A stretch of DNA of 64,000 nt from Aureibacter tunicatorum. Its GTDB lineage: Bacteria; Bacteroidota; Bacteroidia; Cytophagales; Cyclobacteriaceae. Below the pieces are notes generated by a model. It ran no database searches, was not told the origin of the DNA, and saw nothing but the letters and a program-made list of their open reading frames with translations. Numbering within the stretch: the stretch's first letter is position 1; each line of letters begins with the position of its first letter. The translations under genes were made by a program, and so were the position numbers. Shown here one piece after another: positions 37,179 to 46,611 of the stretch. The DNA lies in assembly GCF_036492635.1 (NCBI RefSeq), contig NZ_AP025305.1:3410001-3474000 (forward strand), in the 5' to 3' direction.

Positions 37179-39599
37179 ATGCAATACAAAAAACTAATTT
37201 GCATGTTGGTTGCATTTGCGTATGCTTTTACTTCATATGCAGACGGCAATCTAAAAGGACATATTGTGTCAAAAAATGAGCAAGAACATGTTTCTTACGC
37301 CTCCGTATTAATCAAAGACCTGAATATCGGTGGATCTACCGATGAGCAAGGGCATTTCACCATCAACAACATTCCAGAAGGTACGTACACAATTATCATC
37401 TCCGCTTTAGGATATAAAACCATCGAAAAAAGCGTCACAATAAAAGATGATAATACTGCTGACATACATTTTAACCTCGAAGAGGATTTATTCAAAATGG
37501 AAGATGTCGTTGTATCCGCAACTAAAACCAGCAGAAGCCGAAAGGATATCTCAGCAGTGGTCAATGTACTGGATATGAGCACATTTGAAAACACTTCTTC
37601 TGTCAATCTCGCCGAGGGACTTAACTTTGTACCGGGAGTTAGAACTGAAACCACATGCGGAAATTGCGGTTCCACTTCATTGAGGTTAAATGGCCTTGAA
37701 GGTTCATACACTCAGATCTTGATGGACAGCAGGCCTGTTTTCAGTGGCTTGGCCGGCGTATACGGACTTGAGCAAATTCCTGCTTCCATGATCGAAAGAG
37801 TCGAAGTTGTCAGAGGCGGAGGTTCAGTACTTTTTGGCAGCAACGCCATAGGTGGCACAGTCAATGTCATCACCAAAGAGCCGCAACACAACGGCTATAT
37901 GATCGGCGGAAAAGTAGGAACGATTGACGGCAAGTCCTTTGATCGAAATATGAATTTCAACACATCAATTGTCGGAGAAGAAGGCAATTCAGGACTATAC
38001 CTGTACGGGTCTTATCGATCTCGCGACCCTTGGAATGCAAACCCGGACGATATATATTACGATGAAGACGATGTCAATCAAGAAAATCCAAAAAAAGACG
38101 ATTTCACAGAAATTACTCAACTTGAAAGCTTGACAGCAGGGTTCAAATCCTTTTACAAATTTGGCGAGAGAAAAAGCTTGAAAATCGGAGCTACAGTTAC
38201 CAACGAAAAAAGAAGAGGCGGAAACAAACTGGATATGGCTCCGCATTTATCCGATATCACTGAACAGCTAGAGCACAACATCATAGGCGGAGATATCAAT
38301 TATGACTGGACTTCTGCAGACAACAAAACTTCCATCAATGCCTACACCGCCGGCCGTCTAGTGGAACGAGACAGTTACTATGGCGCCGAAATGCAAAAAG
38401 ACGCTTATGGAGATTCGAAAAGCACCAACATCGTAAGCGGAGTTCAAATGAACAACAAAATCGGCAAAGTCCTTTTCGGACAGTCCACACTTACTTCCGG
38501 TGTTGAGCATTCATACGAAGATATACTGGATAGAAAAAAATCTTACTATGACGAGGATGAAAATGCTTATGTCCCTGCGCTTATCGTATCTCAGCAACAT
38601 ATTAATACATTTGGCGCATTCATTCAAAATGAATGGACCAGTGAAAAGTTCAATTTATTAGCTGGTGTGAGATTGGATCATGTTCGAATCAGAGACGAAG
38701 TAAATGCTGACAGCCCTGAAAAAACAGTGACATCATTCAATCCAAGGATTAATGGTAAATACAAAATCACTCCCGACATGCAACTAAGAGCGGGCTTTTC
38801 AACAGGGTTTAGAGCGCCGCAAATCTTCGATGAAGATCTTCACATAGAAATGGCCGGAGCGAGAGCTATAAGAAATGTATTGGATCCTAACCTGCAACAA
38901 GAAAGATCATTTTCTTACACTTTCGCTTGGGACTGGGAAACATACATAGGTTCATGGCAAGCTTACTTCTTAGTAGAAGGATTCCATACAATCATTAAAG
39001 ACCCTTTTTACTCTCAATTCATGGAGACGGAAGAAGGAAGCGGCGAGTACATTTTCTGGAAATCCAATTCGGAATTTGATCAAAGAGTAAGCGGAGTAAA
39101 TATGGAGTGGAGACTTTCTCCTGATCCAAGATTCAATTTGCAAGGTGATTTGACCATACAAGAGGCTAAATTCACTGGCGCCAATCCTTGGGGAGAAGAA
39201 GACCAAAGCGTATCCGATAGAATTCTAAGAACGCCAAACACTTATGGTTCTATCAGTGCCAATTACTCTCCATATAAAAAGCTAATGTTCAGCGTATCTG
39301 GTATCTACACAGGTGAAATGCTTGTGCCTCATTTGCCGGGTGGTTATATGAATGGAAAATTGAATGAAAATGAAAGACTTGTGGAAACAGATCCATTTTT
39401 TGATATGTCTATCAAAGCGACATACGACTTCTCTTTATTAAACGACTTAACACTTCAAGTTGGCGGAGGAGTAAAGAACGTTTTCAACAGCTATCAAAAA
39501 TCCTTTGACGCTGGTCCGGGAAAAGACGCTGGATTCGTTTATGGTCCAGCTAATCCGACCATGTACTTCCTTGAAGTCAAGCTAGGCAATCTTTGGTAA
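37179..39599 (+). CDS. TonB-dependent receptor with N-terminal carboxypeptidase-regulatory-like domain
   Basis: An 806-aa outer-membrane receptor: signal peptide (1-21), a carboxypeptidase D regulatory-like domain (about 23-100), a TonB box (EDVVVSATK, 108-116), a plug with TTCGNCGSTSLRLNGLEG (Cys160 and Cys163), and a beta-barrel ending YFLEVKLGNLW. The CxxC in the plug faces the substrate side in similar receptors and suggests a metal or metal-containing ligand. Together with the His-rich protein upstream, uptake of a transition metal (zinc, copper or haem) is likely, but the ligand is inferred. It lacks the CxxxM/HxM site of the receptor at 2711. A bidirectional terminator follows. Confidence 0.88.
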   Translation: MQYKKLICMLVAFAYAFTSYADGNLKGHIVSKNEQEHVSYASVLIKDLNIGGSTDEQGHFTINNIPEGTYTIIISALGYKTIEKSVTIKDDNTADIHFNLEEDLFKMEDVVVSATKTSRSRKDISAVVNVLDMSTFENTSSVNLAEGLNFVPGVRTETTCGNCGSTSLRLNGLEGSYTQILMDSRPVFSGLAGVYGLEQIPASMIERVEVVRGGGSVLFGSNAIGGTVNVITKEPQHNGYMIGGKVGTIDGKSFDRNMNFNTSIVGEEGNSGLYLYGSYRSRDPWNANPDDIYYDEDDVNQENPKKDDFTEITQLESLTAGFKSFYKFGERKSLKIGATVTNEKRRGGNKLDMAPHLSDITEQLEHNIIGGDINYDWTSADNKTSINAYTAGRLVERDSYYGAEMQKDAYGDSKSTNIVSGVQMNNKIGKVLFGQSTLTSGVEHSYEDILDRKKSYYDEDENAYVPALIVSQQHINTFGAFIQNEWTSEKFNLLAGVRLDHVRIRDEVNADSPEKTVTSFNPRINGKYKITPDMQLRAGFSTGFRAPQIFDEDLHIEMAGARAIRNVLDPNLQQERSFSYTFAWDWETYIGSWQAYFLVEGFHTIIKDPFYSQFMETEEGSGEYIFWKSNSEFDQRVSGVNMEWRLSPDPRFNLQGDLTIQEAKFTGANPWGEEDQSVSDRILRTPNTYGSISANYSPYKKLMFSVSGIYTGEMLVPHLPGGYMNGKLNENERLVETDPFFDMSIKATYDFSLLNDLTLQVGGGVKNVFNSYQKSFDAGPGKDAGFVYGPANPTMYFLEVKLGNLW

Positions 39600-39604
39600 A
39601 AGAA

Positions 39605-39635
39605 AATCCCGCTTTGAAATCAGCAAAGCGGGATT
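39605..39635. terminator. Bidirectional terminator
   Basis: A perfect 12-bp stem (AATCCCGCTTTG 39605-39616, CAAAGCGGGATT 39624-39635) between the TonB receptor and the convergent phosphatase. The T-rich tail is better on the minus strand. Confidence 0.78.
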
Positions 39636-39647
39636 CTACTCTATTCA

Positions 39648-41306
39648 TCAATCATCAAACAACTCGACAATAGACTCTCCAGTAGCCGCGCTCGGAAATT
39701 TGATTCCCATCATTAAGGATAATGTGGTAGCAATATCGGTAATTTCACACCTTCTTACAGACTTCCCTTTAGGCACATTTCCATAAAAGATTATCGGCAC
39801 ATGCGTGTCATAAGTATAAAATGTGCCATGCGTAGTGCCCTTCTTTGAAAACCAATCCAGCCAACCCGATTTTAATCCAAACAACACATCTCCCGACTCT
39901 TGCGCCATATAACCTCTAACCATAAAACCAAGTCCTCCACCAGAATTGTAATCAGACTCTCCCAACAAATATCCTGAATAAGACAATAGTATTTCATCAT
40001 TTTCCAAAAGAAAATCTGCCACTTGTTGCCTCACAAGCCTTAAGCTCAGTTCTCTCTTCGCTATCAGGTCTTGATTCAAGTACACTTGAAAATAATCGAT
40101 ATCCTCTACCCATTCAGCTTCGCCATACTTCGAAGTTAAAAATCCATTGATCTGATCAAATGCTTTGTCTTTATGAAAAAAACCTGCTGGAAAGTTTCTA
40201 TCCATTAAAAATTGAGGATTATCTGCTCCCGCATGATCAGCTGTCAAAAACATCACATATTTGTCTTTCCCCACTTTCTCATCCAAATAACTGATCAACT
40301 CCGCAATATTCTTATCCAGTCGAATGTAAGTATCTTCTATTTCAACAGCTTCAGGACCATATGAATGCCCGATAATATCCGTTGAAGAAAAACTAACCGC
40401 CAGAAAATCAAGCTTGTCATTTTTCCCCAACCCTTCTCCGTCGATAGCCGCCTTGGCCACCTCCAAGGTCAGATCATTCCCAAAAGGTGTAAATGGAATA
40501 ACTTCATAGCCTTTATCTTCTCGTTCGATACTTATCTTTTTCAAATCATAAGGAAAACGCCCATTTTCACTCAAGGAAATAACATACTTGTCATCATTTC
40601 TTGTGCTTTCAGTATACTGATCTATGGGAAATACTGTGGTCCATTGCTGGTTAAGATACGTCTTAGGAAGCTTTCGGTTGTTAAAGACTCTTAGCCAACC
40701 GGGAAGCTCATCCATATAATATGTGCTAGTAACAAAATTTCCGCTTTCGGCATCAAACCAAAAAGCTCCATCCGGCTTATGTCCGGCTGGCAATATCGCG
40801 CTTCGATCTTTTATAGCGACGCTTATTACCTTGGACTCAAATTGAGAAAAAAGTTTCAACTCATCAGTAATCGTTGTCGACAATAAATTTTGTGGAGAAG
40901 CCATCCCCGCTTTCGTCTTGCTCCCAACCGTTCGTTCCGTTGAATCATAGACGCAATAAATGGATTTTTTCAAATCCCGGTCATACCAGTTATTGCTGAC
41001 AATTCCATGAAAAGCAGGCGTTGTGCCTGTGTAGATAGATGCATGTCCGGGACCTGTTGCTGTTGGGACATAATTATAATGAGCATTTTGCATTTCAAAC
41101 CCCTCTTCAAGCAGCTTCTTGAATCCTTCATCCCCAAACTTGTCATAAAAACGGGTCAAGTATTCTTGACGCATCTGATCAACTACTACACCAACTATCA
41201 GCTTGGTTTCATCATCTCGATCTTGAGATACCGCTTGACAAAAGGAAGCAGCTACTATCCAGATGGTAAAAAACACTCTGCTTAAATTTTTAGAAAACTC
41301 TTTCAT
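39648..41306 (-). CDS. pafA: PafA-like phosphate-irrepressible alkaline phosphatase
   Basis: A 552-aa periplasmic enzyme releasing phosphate from phosphomonoesters. After a signal peptide (1-27): first metal Asp in VVVDQMR (Asp43); nucleophile Thr84 in PTATGPGHASIYTG; the KxR pair (Lys166, Arg168 in AIKDRSAILPAGH) that marks PafA-type monoesterases; TDIIGHSYGP (Asp and His ligands); TADHA; and the last His in YDTHVP. All catalytic residues are there, so it should be active. Unlike classical PhoA, PafA is known to be made regardless of phosphate. Paralogue of the fragment at 1-645. Stands between convergent receptor gene and a SRPBCC gene 87 bp upstream. Confidence 0.93.
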   Translation of the reverse strand: MKEFSKNLSRVFFTIWIVAASFCQAVSQDRDDETKLIVGVVVDQMRQEYLTRFYDKFGDEGFKKLLEEGFEMQNAHYNYVPTATGPGHASIYTGTTPAFHGIVSNNWYDRDLKKSIYCVYDSTERTVGSKTKAGMASPQNLLSTTITDELKLFSQFESKVISVAIKDRSAILPAGHKPDGAFWFDAESGNFVTSTYYMDELPGWLRVFNNRKLPKTYLNQQWTTVFPIDQYTESTRNDDKYVISLSENGRFPYDLKKISIEREDKGYEVIPFTPFGNDLTLEVAKAAIDGEGLGKNDKLDFLAVSFSSTDIIGHSYGPEAVEIEDTYIRLDKNIAELISYLDEKVGKDKYVMFLTADHAGADNPQFLMDRNFPAGFFHKDKAFDQINGFLTSKYGEAEWVEDIDYFQVYLNQDLIAKRELSLRLVRQQVADFLLENDEILLSYSGYLLGESDYNSGGGLGFMVRGYMAQESGDVLFGLKSGWLDWFSKKGTTHGTFYTYDTHVPIIFYGNVPKGKSVRRCEITDIATTLSLMMGIKFPSAATGESIVELFDD

Positions 41307-41393
41307 ATGATAAAATAATCTTGGACTTCATCGATTCACTATTTATTAACCTTATCCAAAACCTCTACCAAAATCTATGATTCTCCTTTTTTT

Positions 41394-41816
41394 CTATCGC
41401 ATAAATGGAGTTGACGAATTTTCCTCCACAAAATCCTTAAGGCTATACATCAATCTGCCCCAATCAGTATTGCATCGTGTGAAATTTGGAACATCTTTTT
41501 CCCATCCGCCATGATTGAAATTCAATTGAAAAAAATCCGGCTGCTTTTCAAGCATTTGAAAATGAAGATAAGTATTCAACCATTCCTCAGGGCCATCTTC
41601 GCAAACTAAATGCACTGATTCATTAGTTTTCATCTCTACCATTTTCATTCGCATGACTATCTCTCCTCCATTAAATCCAAATGAGATAATGCTTGAGCTT
41701 TCATCCAGCTCAACATGAGGAGTCCACCAAGAAGCAAAGCCTTTGGCTGTGCTAATCGCAAAATACACTCTTTCAATTTCACCCTTGATATTAATTTGAT
41801 GCTCTATTTTCTTCAT
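41394..41816 (-). CDS. SRPBCC/AHSA1-like small protein
   Basis: A 140-aa soluble protein of the START/SRPBCC fold: KKIEHQINIKGEIERVYFAISTAKGFASWWTPHVEL is a typical opening, with a hydrophobic cavity fold and a long C-terminal helix (RLMYSLKDFVEEN). Members bind small hydrophobic ligands or act as Hsp90 activators; the ligand is unknown. ATG 41816 (or 41819) is preferred over 41846, which adds unconserved residues. Confidence 0.75.
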   Translation of the reverse strand: MKKIEHQINIKGEIERVYFAISTAKGFASWWTPHVELDESSSIISFGFNGGEIVMRMKMVEMKTNESVHLVCEDGPEEWLNTYLHFQMLEKQPDFFQLNFNHGGWEKDVPNFTRCNTDWGRLMYSLKDFVEENSSTPFMR

Positions 41817-41880
41817 CATTATTAGTCTAAACCTACTAAACATCAAATTCTATAATCTCACAATTGTTTAAAAATCTCCT

Positions 41881-42180
41881 ATTTAATTAAATATTCAAAT
41901 ATTAAGCATAACTAATAAATAAAAACACAATCATACTATCTATAAAAAAACTAAAACCATCTAAATCCTTGACTTTACAAAGACAAAACATTAAAACAAC
42001 ATTAAATATAAATTAATACAACACAAATTATACAATACCAATAAGTATTCATAAAAATATAATTTAGACAACTTTAAACTATAAAATTCAATTTACATAT
42101 ATTCAAAAAAGTAACATTTTAATAAATAATCAGATTACATACTTAAAAATTTAAATTTTTAGATTAGCATATTCATATCA
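41881..42180. other. Very AT-rich, G-poor intergenic segment
   Basis: By hand count these 300 bases hold 9 G and 40 C (about 16% GC), so G is only 3% of the plus strand. No open frame, hairpin or consensus promoter. It lies between divergent SRPBCC and STAS-like genes. Confidence 0.7.
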
Positions 42181-42213
42181 ATAATATTTCATTAATAATA
42201 TCATAACAAGACT

Positions 42214-42618
42214 ATGCTTTTTTTCACTAACAAAAATGTGGACATCAATTATCTGGAAGAAGATAATTTGATTTCAGTCAACTGGAAAGGCTATCAAACT
42301 CTCGAAACCATTCAAAATGGAATGGAAGAATTAATCAAGTGTTTTCAAGAATTTTCAACAGGTTGCTTATTGATTGACAATCGACAAATCAAAGGCACTT
42401 GGACTATGGCTAATGATTGGATCGTGACTGATTGGACTCCAAGAGCTAAAAAGTTCGGTTATCATAGCGCTGCATTTATCTTTTCCGACGATGTATTCTC
42501 AAGATTCTCTATCAAAAGATATATCGAAGAGTACAATGACGGAATCTATATGCAATCATTTAGTGAAGAAGAAAATGCCATAAAATGGCTTAATGAAAAA
42601 CAGAGCGTGGAAGCTTAA
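42214..42618 (+). CDS. STAS/SpoIIAA-like protein
   Basis: A 134-aa soluble protein with alternating beta/alpha pattern: INYLEEDNLISVNWKGYQTLETI, then CLLIDNRQIKGTW and SAAFIFSDDVFSRF. It resembles the SpoIIAA/STAS-like proteins of Bacteroidota, which may bind ligands or partner proteins. No catalytic motif. Downstream is a hairpin shared with the convergent lipoprotein gene. Confidence 0.6.
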   Translation: MLFFTNKNVDINYLEEDNLISVNWKGYQTLETIQNGMEELIKCFQEFSTGCLLIDNRQIKGTWTMANDWIVTDWTPRAKKFGYHSAAFIFSDDVFSRFSIKRYIEEYNDGIYMQSFSEEENAIKWLNEKQSVEA

Positions 42619-42624
42619 AACCAG

Positions 42625-42654
42625 TGCGGCATCCGGATATTAACGGATGCCGCA
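42625..42654. terminator. Bidirectional hairpin between convergent genes
   Basis: A perfect 11-bp GC-rich stem (TGCGGCATCCG 42625-42635, CGGATGCCGCA 42644-42654) with 8-nt loop; T tails are weak on both sides. Confidence 0.65.
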
Positions 42655-42659
42655 AATTC

Positions 42660-43688
42660 TTATTTCAATTTGTACTTTGTGATCTCGAACTGGCTTTGAG
42701 ATTGCCCTGCGAACAACTTGCTGCCTATATATGACTGAACCACCAATAAATTATCATTAATAACTTCAGTATTAGTAGGCCCATTCATTCCTTTTGTAGT
42801 TTTGAATGTCATCGAAGCCGAAGACCAATCATTATCCGTCTCCAACATCTTAAGAGCGCCTAATGACCAAGATCCATCTTCCTGCACCTCATATGCTTGA
42901 GCCACTATCAATTGATTCTCATTGATCAAGTTGATGCCATCTCCTCCTCTCAAATCAGTATCATGCGCTACTTCAGCCACTGAGCCTGTTTCTGTATCTA
43001 TTTTAAACAAAATGCCACTTCCCATCTGCACAGTCAGTATGAATCCATCAGGATGATAAGTAATACCATTCAAATTAAATGGAAATCCTGAAAATTGATC
43101 GCTTTGAGCAAGCACTTCAGCTTCTCCTTCTTTTGAAATTTTATATACAACAGGACGCTGGCTATCTGTCATATACACATTGCCATATTGGTCAAGGCAG
43201 ATATCGTTGCCATAACAAGGCAGTTCGCCCAGACTCGTTAGATCTATCCAGTTGACTTGTTCTTTTGTTTTCAAATCATAAACTGCCAAAGCCGTAAGCG
43301 CTCCGTTTTCCGCATTTGCGTATTTATCAGAAACGCCGATAGCTCCTACAGCCACATACATAAGATTTCTTTTTTGATCAATCTTCACACCTCCAGGAGA
43401 GATCATTAAATCCGACTCAAAAACTTTGACTAATTGTCCTTTATGATCATATGAATAAATAGCACCTTCCTTATAAGCAGACAAAAATACTTGCTTGGAC
43501 TCCAAGTCATATGCAATTCCTTCCGGAAATAGATTTTCTTTTTCTAAAACAATTTGCTGAACATCCACAGTGTCTATGCTTACATTTTGAGTAGGGTGGC
43601 CCCCATTCCAAGGATCACCCACATGCCAGCATGAAGACATTGAACCCAACAAAAAGACTGAAGCTAATCCTAATAACTTTTTTCTCAT
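42660..43688 (-). CDS. Lipoprotein with six-bladed beta-propeller (SMP-30/NHL-like)
   Basis: A 342-aa lipoprotein (lipobox SMSSC, Cys20). The mature part is a six-bladed propeller of the SMP-30/gluconolactonase-NHL type: repeats such as FPEGIAYDLESKQVFLSAYKEGAIYSYD, SPGGVKIDQKRNLMYVAV, YGNDICLDQYGNVYMTDS and NLNGITYHPDGFILTVQ, where the Glu, Asn and Asp positions of the SMP-30 metal site are largely kept. It may be a surface or periplasmic lactonase-type hydrolase or a sugar-binding protein; the reaction is unknown. Confidence 0.82.
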   Translation of the reverse strand: MRKKLLGLASVFLLGSMSSCWHVGDPWNGGHPTQNVSIDTVDVQQIVLEKENLFPEGIAYDLESKQVFLSAYKEGAIYSYDHKGQLVKVFESDLMISPGGVKIDQKRNLMYVAVGAIGVSDKYANAENGALTALAVYDLKTKEQVNWIDLTSLGELPCYGNDICLDQYGNVYMTDSQRPVVYKISKEGEAEVLAQSDQFSGFPFNLNGITYHPDGFILTVQMGSGILFKIDTETGSVAEVAHDTDLRGGDGINLINENQLIVAQAYEVQEDGSWSLGALKMLETDNDWSSASMTFKTTKGMNGPTNTEVINDNLLVVQSYIGSKLFAGQSQSQFEITKYKLK

Positions 43689-43925
43689 GATAAAAATAAT
43701 TTAATTGTTGACAAAAAATTCATCACCGTCATATTGCTTAATTACTAACTCAAAAAATATTGCAAAAATGACGACAGAGGTAAGTAGTTGAAGGTGAATC
43801 AAATAGAATATAAAAATAGCCCACCTCAAAAAACTAGATTTATTACAAATAAACCTAATCAAATTTAAATAATAAAACACAAAAAAACTGACTGAAAATT
43901 ATCTTAAAACAATACTATAAAACCA

Positions 43926-46364
43926 TTATTTACTTTCATCATCAGAAGAATTATAAGGAGAATAAGCGTGAAAATACTTGTCATCGAAATATAAATTCTC
44001 CTCACTATCCAATGAAGAAGTCAGCGATGCTGATCCCGGTCTTTTGGTTGTCCAAGGGCAAACTTTATGATCATTGCATCTTTCACTTAAATTCATATCC
44101 TTGCGAAAATCTTTCTCAAAGCTTAAAATATTTCTTTTATCCTCCTCTGATGTCCAGCTTTTCACCGCTCCTTTTTTACTTTCCGGCATTACTTCTCCTT
44201 CCATCATATGCAAAGCTTTAGTCAGCTCCAAGCCATATTCGATGTACTCTGGATGCGGTGTCAATACAAACTTCGTTTCTCCATTCAACTTGCTTACTCC
44301 TGAATAATCCGCATTAGATCTCATATTTGGATTAAACCTTAGAGATACAGAACTTCCTTTCCCCCTTCTCAGCGAACCTGTAAAAGGACTTATCTTATAA
44401 ACAATGTCCAAAGGATTATCCGCTTCACTTCGAGCTGTTTCATGAATTTTGGAATCGCTTACGAATTTTAATGCCTTGCCCTCACCAGAAACTCTCACAA
44501 AATTTTGCAATAACATTCTGCCTGTTTGCGTCATAAACAACCTTGCGTTAAAAGCATTAAACCTCTTAAGCATTTGTCTCCTCATTTGATCTTCCTGTTT
44601 GTCGAAGCTCAAATGACTAAGCTTTTCCATTGCTCTCAAGACATTTCTCCATAATTTATTATTTGCCTCCACTTCATGCATATCCATCATCATCATATCC
44701 GGCATCCAAACATCATTGGCATTATGCACAATATGATCGATAACTGACTCAAACTCCTCATCCAACAAATCCATTAACAATAATATAGAAAAGTACAGCC
44801 TGTTATCTTCAGGTTTTGCGACTCCTTTATTATGAGAATATTCTATTGCGTTTCGATCGATCCACAAGTGCATGTCTTTTTGGAGCAATACTAACAATTG
44901 CATTCTTTTACGCATGTCAACTGGATCATAACTCGAAGACAACCTATCATAATCATACAAATACGCCATGAATTTCATGCAATCTTGAGTTTCCTCTTTC
45001 GTTGGCAAAGGACAAAACTCATTCAGTATATTTCTAAAAGCCCTCGACCCAAAAACTTTAAGTGACGGCATCTTTAATTCTCTTGCTTGATAAGCTCCTG
45101 ATAGTTCTTTGCCTGAACTCACAGACACTGTCAATAACGGAGCGTATTCCTTATTTCCTTCCATCAGCTTATCATGAAATGTTTGCCCATCTCTGGTCCC
45201 ATGCATATCCATATACCAAGCCCTTTGATTTTCATCGTCAGAGGCTTTCATTTTTTTAACAGCCTCCAACCAAAAATCAGTATGTTCCTCTTGAAAACCA
45301 CCTAGCCCCATATGCACCTCCTCATCAGTCATCTTGCCAAATCTAGAATCAACACTGGCAAGCAATAATCTAAGCCTCTCCACATTCAAGGCTTCCCTGC
45401 TTCGTTGCTCTAATGAAATAAAATCGCTACCATCCAAGCTCACCGCCATGACCGGGGCAAATAGATTATTAGCAATCGTCATATTGTTACCGGAAGCTTC
45501 TCCTTTGAAATACATACCAACCAAAGCTCCTCCCAATTCTGGACGGGCATAACTATTCACTCCATATGATTTATTCTGCTTTTCATTAAGCGAGCTAGCC
45601 TCAATCAAAGAATACTTCTCGGCCATTTCCACCATGGCCTCTTTACCCAAGTCTTTGGTAAATTCTTGATTGAAATCTTCCGGATTCAGTACCCTTTCAT
45701 CAGTTAAAATAACCATCAACTTTTTCATCTCTTCAGAAAAATCATCCGACAGGGAGACAGCTCCAGGTCTTGGTTCATATGGTCTCGCCGGTTTAAATTC
45801 CGAACGTCTAGCAATCTGATCATAACCAAAAAGCATGGATGCAGTATCACACGAAGCCCCTCTAAACGGCAGCATTTCAAAGGGTTCAGGACGATTAGCT
45901 CTTACACATTCCCTGCATTTAGGCGTTGCTTCATAAAGCTGATTTCGTCCAACCATCATTTTGCTTCCAGTCAATTCCAACACGACTAAACTACCTTGTT
46001 TTTGCAACATTTCCATTGTCACCCTTACTACCTCCTCGACTCCAAAAAAGCTCTTTGCTTGCATCCCCTCTTTCATCGGAACAGCTAAAGTCATGTCGTC
46101 AGAAATCAGATACTCCAAGCTTTCACTTGGCACAGTTACTTTCTCTATTTCTATATATGGGAAGCCCTCATCACTATGGGATATTTTCTGCTTTTGCATA
46201 AAAACATGAGAAGCCATTAACTCAACTCTGGAAGCATCTTCCTTTTCCGTAGAAAAAAAAGCTTGCAAAGGAGGACTTTTATAAGCCAAACAATCAGCTC
46301 TCTCAGATTTATTGACGCCTAATCGGCTTTTGACATTATCATGTTTGATAACATTGTAAGGCAT
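43926..46364 (-). CDS. Large orphan protein with papain-like and degenerate M91-like segments; possible injection-system cargo
   Basis: An 812-aa soluble protein, no signal peptide. The N-terminus is basic and polar with SPPLQAFFS (30-38), like the short motifs near cargo N-termini. Residues about 140-420 look like a domain I recall from Bacteroidota eCIS-associated proteins with a putative papain-like Cys (here GASCDTASMLFGY, Cys172), a strand APVMAV...DFISLEQ (303-320) and WYMDMHGTRDGQTFHD (383-398); the His expected before APV is Leu301. Residues 600-760 carry TQTGRMLL (612-619), LRFNPN (675-680), GLELTKALHMMEGE (711-724) and EKDFRKDMNLS (750-760), an M91-like fold with HExxH changed to LELTK (712-716). 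The C-terminus is acidic and Ser-rich. Two catalytic sites lost suggests a pseudoenzyme. Role unknown; no injection-system genes are near. Confidence 0.72.
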   Translation of the reverse strand: MPYNVIKHDNVKSRLGVNKSERADCLAYKSPPLQAFFSTEKEDASRVELMASHVFMQKQKISHSDEGFPYIEIEKVTVPSESLEYLISDDMTLAVPMKEGMQAKSFFGVEEVVRVTMEMLQKQGSLVVLELTGSKMMVGRNQLYEATPKCRECVRANRPEPFEMLPFRGASCDTASMLFGYDQIARRSEFKPARPYEPRPGAVSLSDDFSEEMKKLMVILTDERVLNPEDFNQEFTKDLGKEAMVEMAEKYSLIEASSLNEKQNKSYGVNSYARPELGGALVGMYFKGEASGNNMTIANNLFAPVMAVSLDGSDFISLEQRSREALNVERLRLLLASVDSRFGKMTDEEVHMGLGGFQEEHTDFWLEAVKKMKASDDENQRAWYMDMHGTRDGQTFHDKLMEGNKEYAPLLTVSVSSGKELSGAYQARELKMPSLKVFGSRAFRNILNEFCPLPTKEETQDCMKFMAYLYDYDRLSSSYDPVDMRKRMQLLVLLQKDMHLWIDRNAIEYSHNKGVAKPEDNRLYFSILLLMDLLDEEFESVIDHIVHNANDVWMPDMMMMDMHEVEANNKLWRNVLRAMEKLSHLSFDKQEDQMRRQMLKRFNAFNARLFMTQTGRMLLQNFVRVSGEGKALKFVSDSKIHETARSEADNPLDIVYKISPFTGSLRRGKGSSVSLRFNPNMRSNADYSGVSKLNGETKFVLTPHPEYIEYGLELTKALHMMEGEVMPESKKGAVKSWTSEEDKRNILSFEKDFRKDMNLSERCNDHKVCPWTTKRPGSASLTSSLDSEENLYFDDKYFHAYSPYNSSDDESK

Positions 46365-46611
46365 AGACTAATATTTTCCCACTATATTATAATGATTTCT
46401 GTATAATTTTGTTAATCGATTCTCACCTTCATCTTACTCTAGCTTCATTAATTCAAACACAAGGAAAAAGAATCCCCAACGCATCAATTTTTATAAAAAA
46501 TGAATGACAATGTAATTCTACTTTATTAATTTCGAATGTATTTTTTTAAGCCAAGAAATGGTAAAGGCATTTTGGATAAATCAAATCCTAATGATAAAAT
46601 CCCTTTACGCT

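Noticed and set aside
43926-46364. Neighbouring injection-system structural genes for the orphan cargo-like proteins
   Set aside because: No tube, sheath, baseplate or AAA+ loading gene is present anywhere in the window.
46404-46411. TAATTTTG on the plus strand upstream of fabV
   Set aside because: No TTG at 19-22 nt upstream and 230 bp from the gene; the copy at 46612 is better placed.
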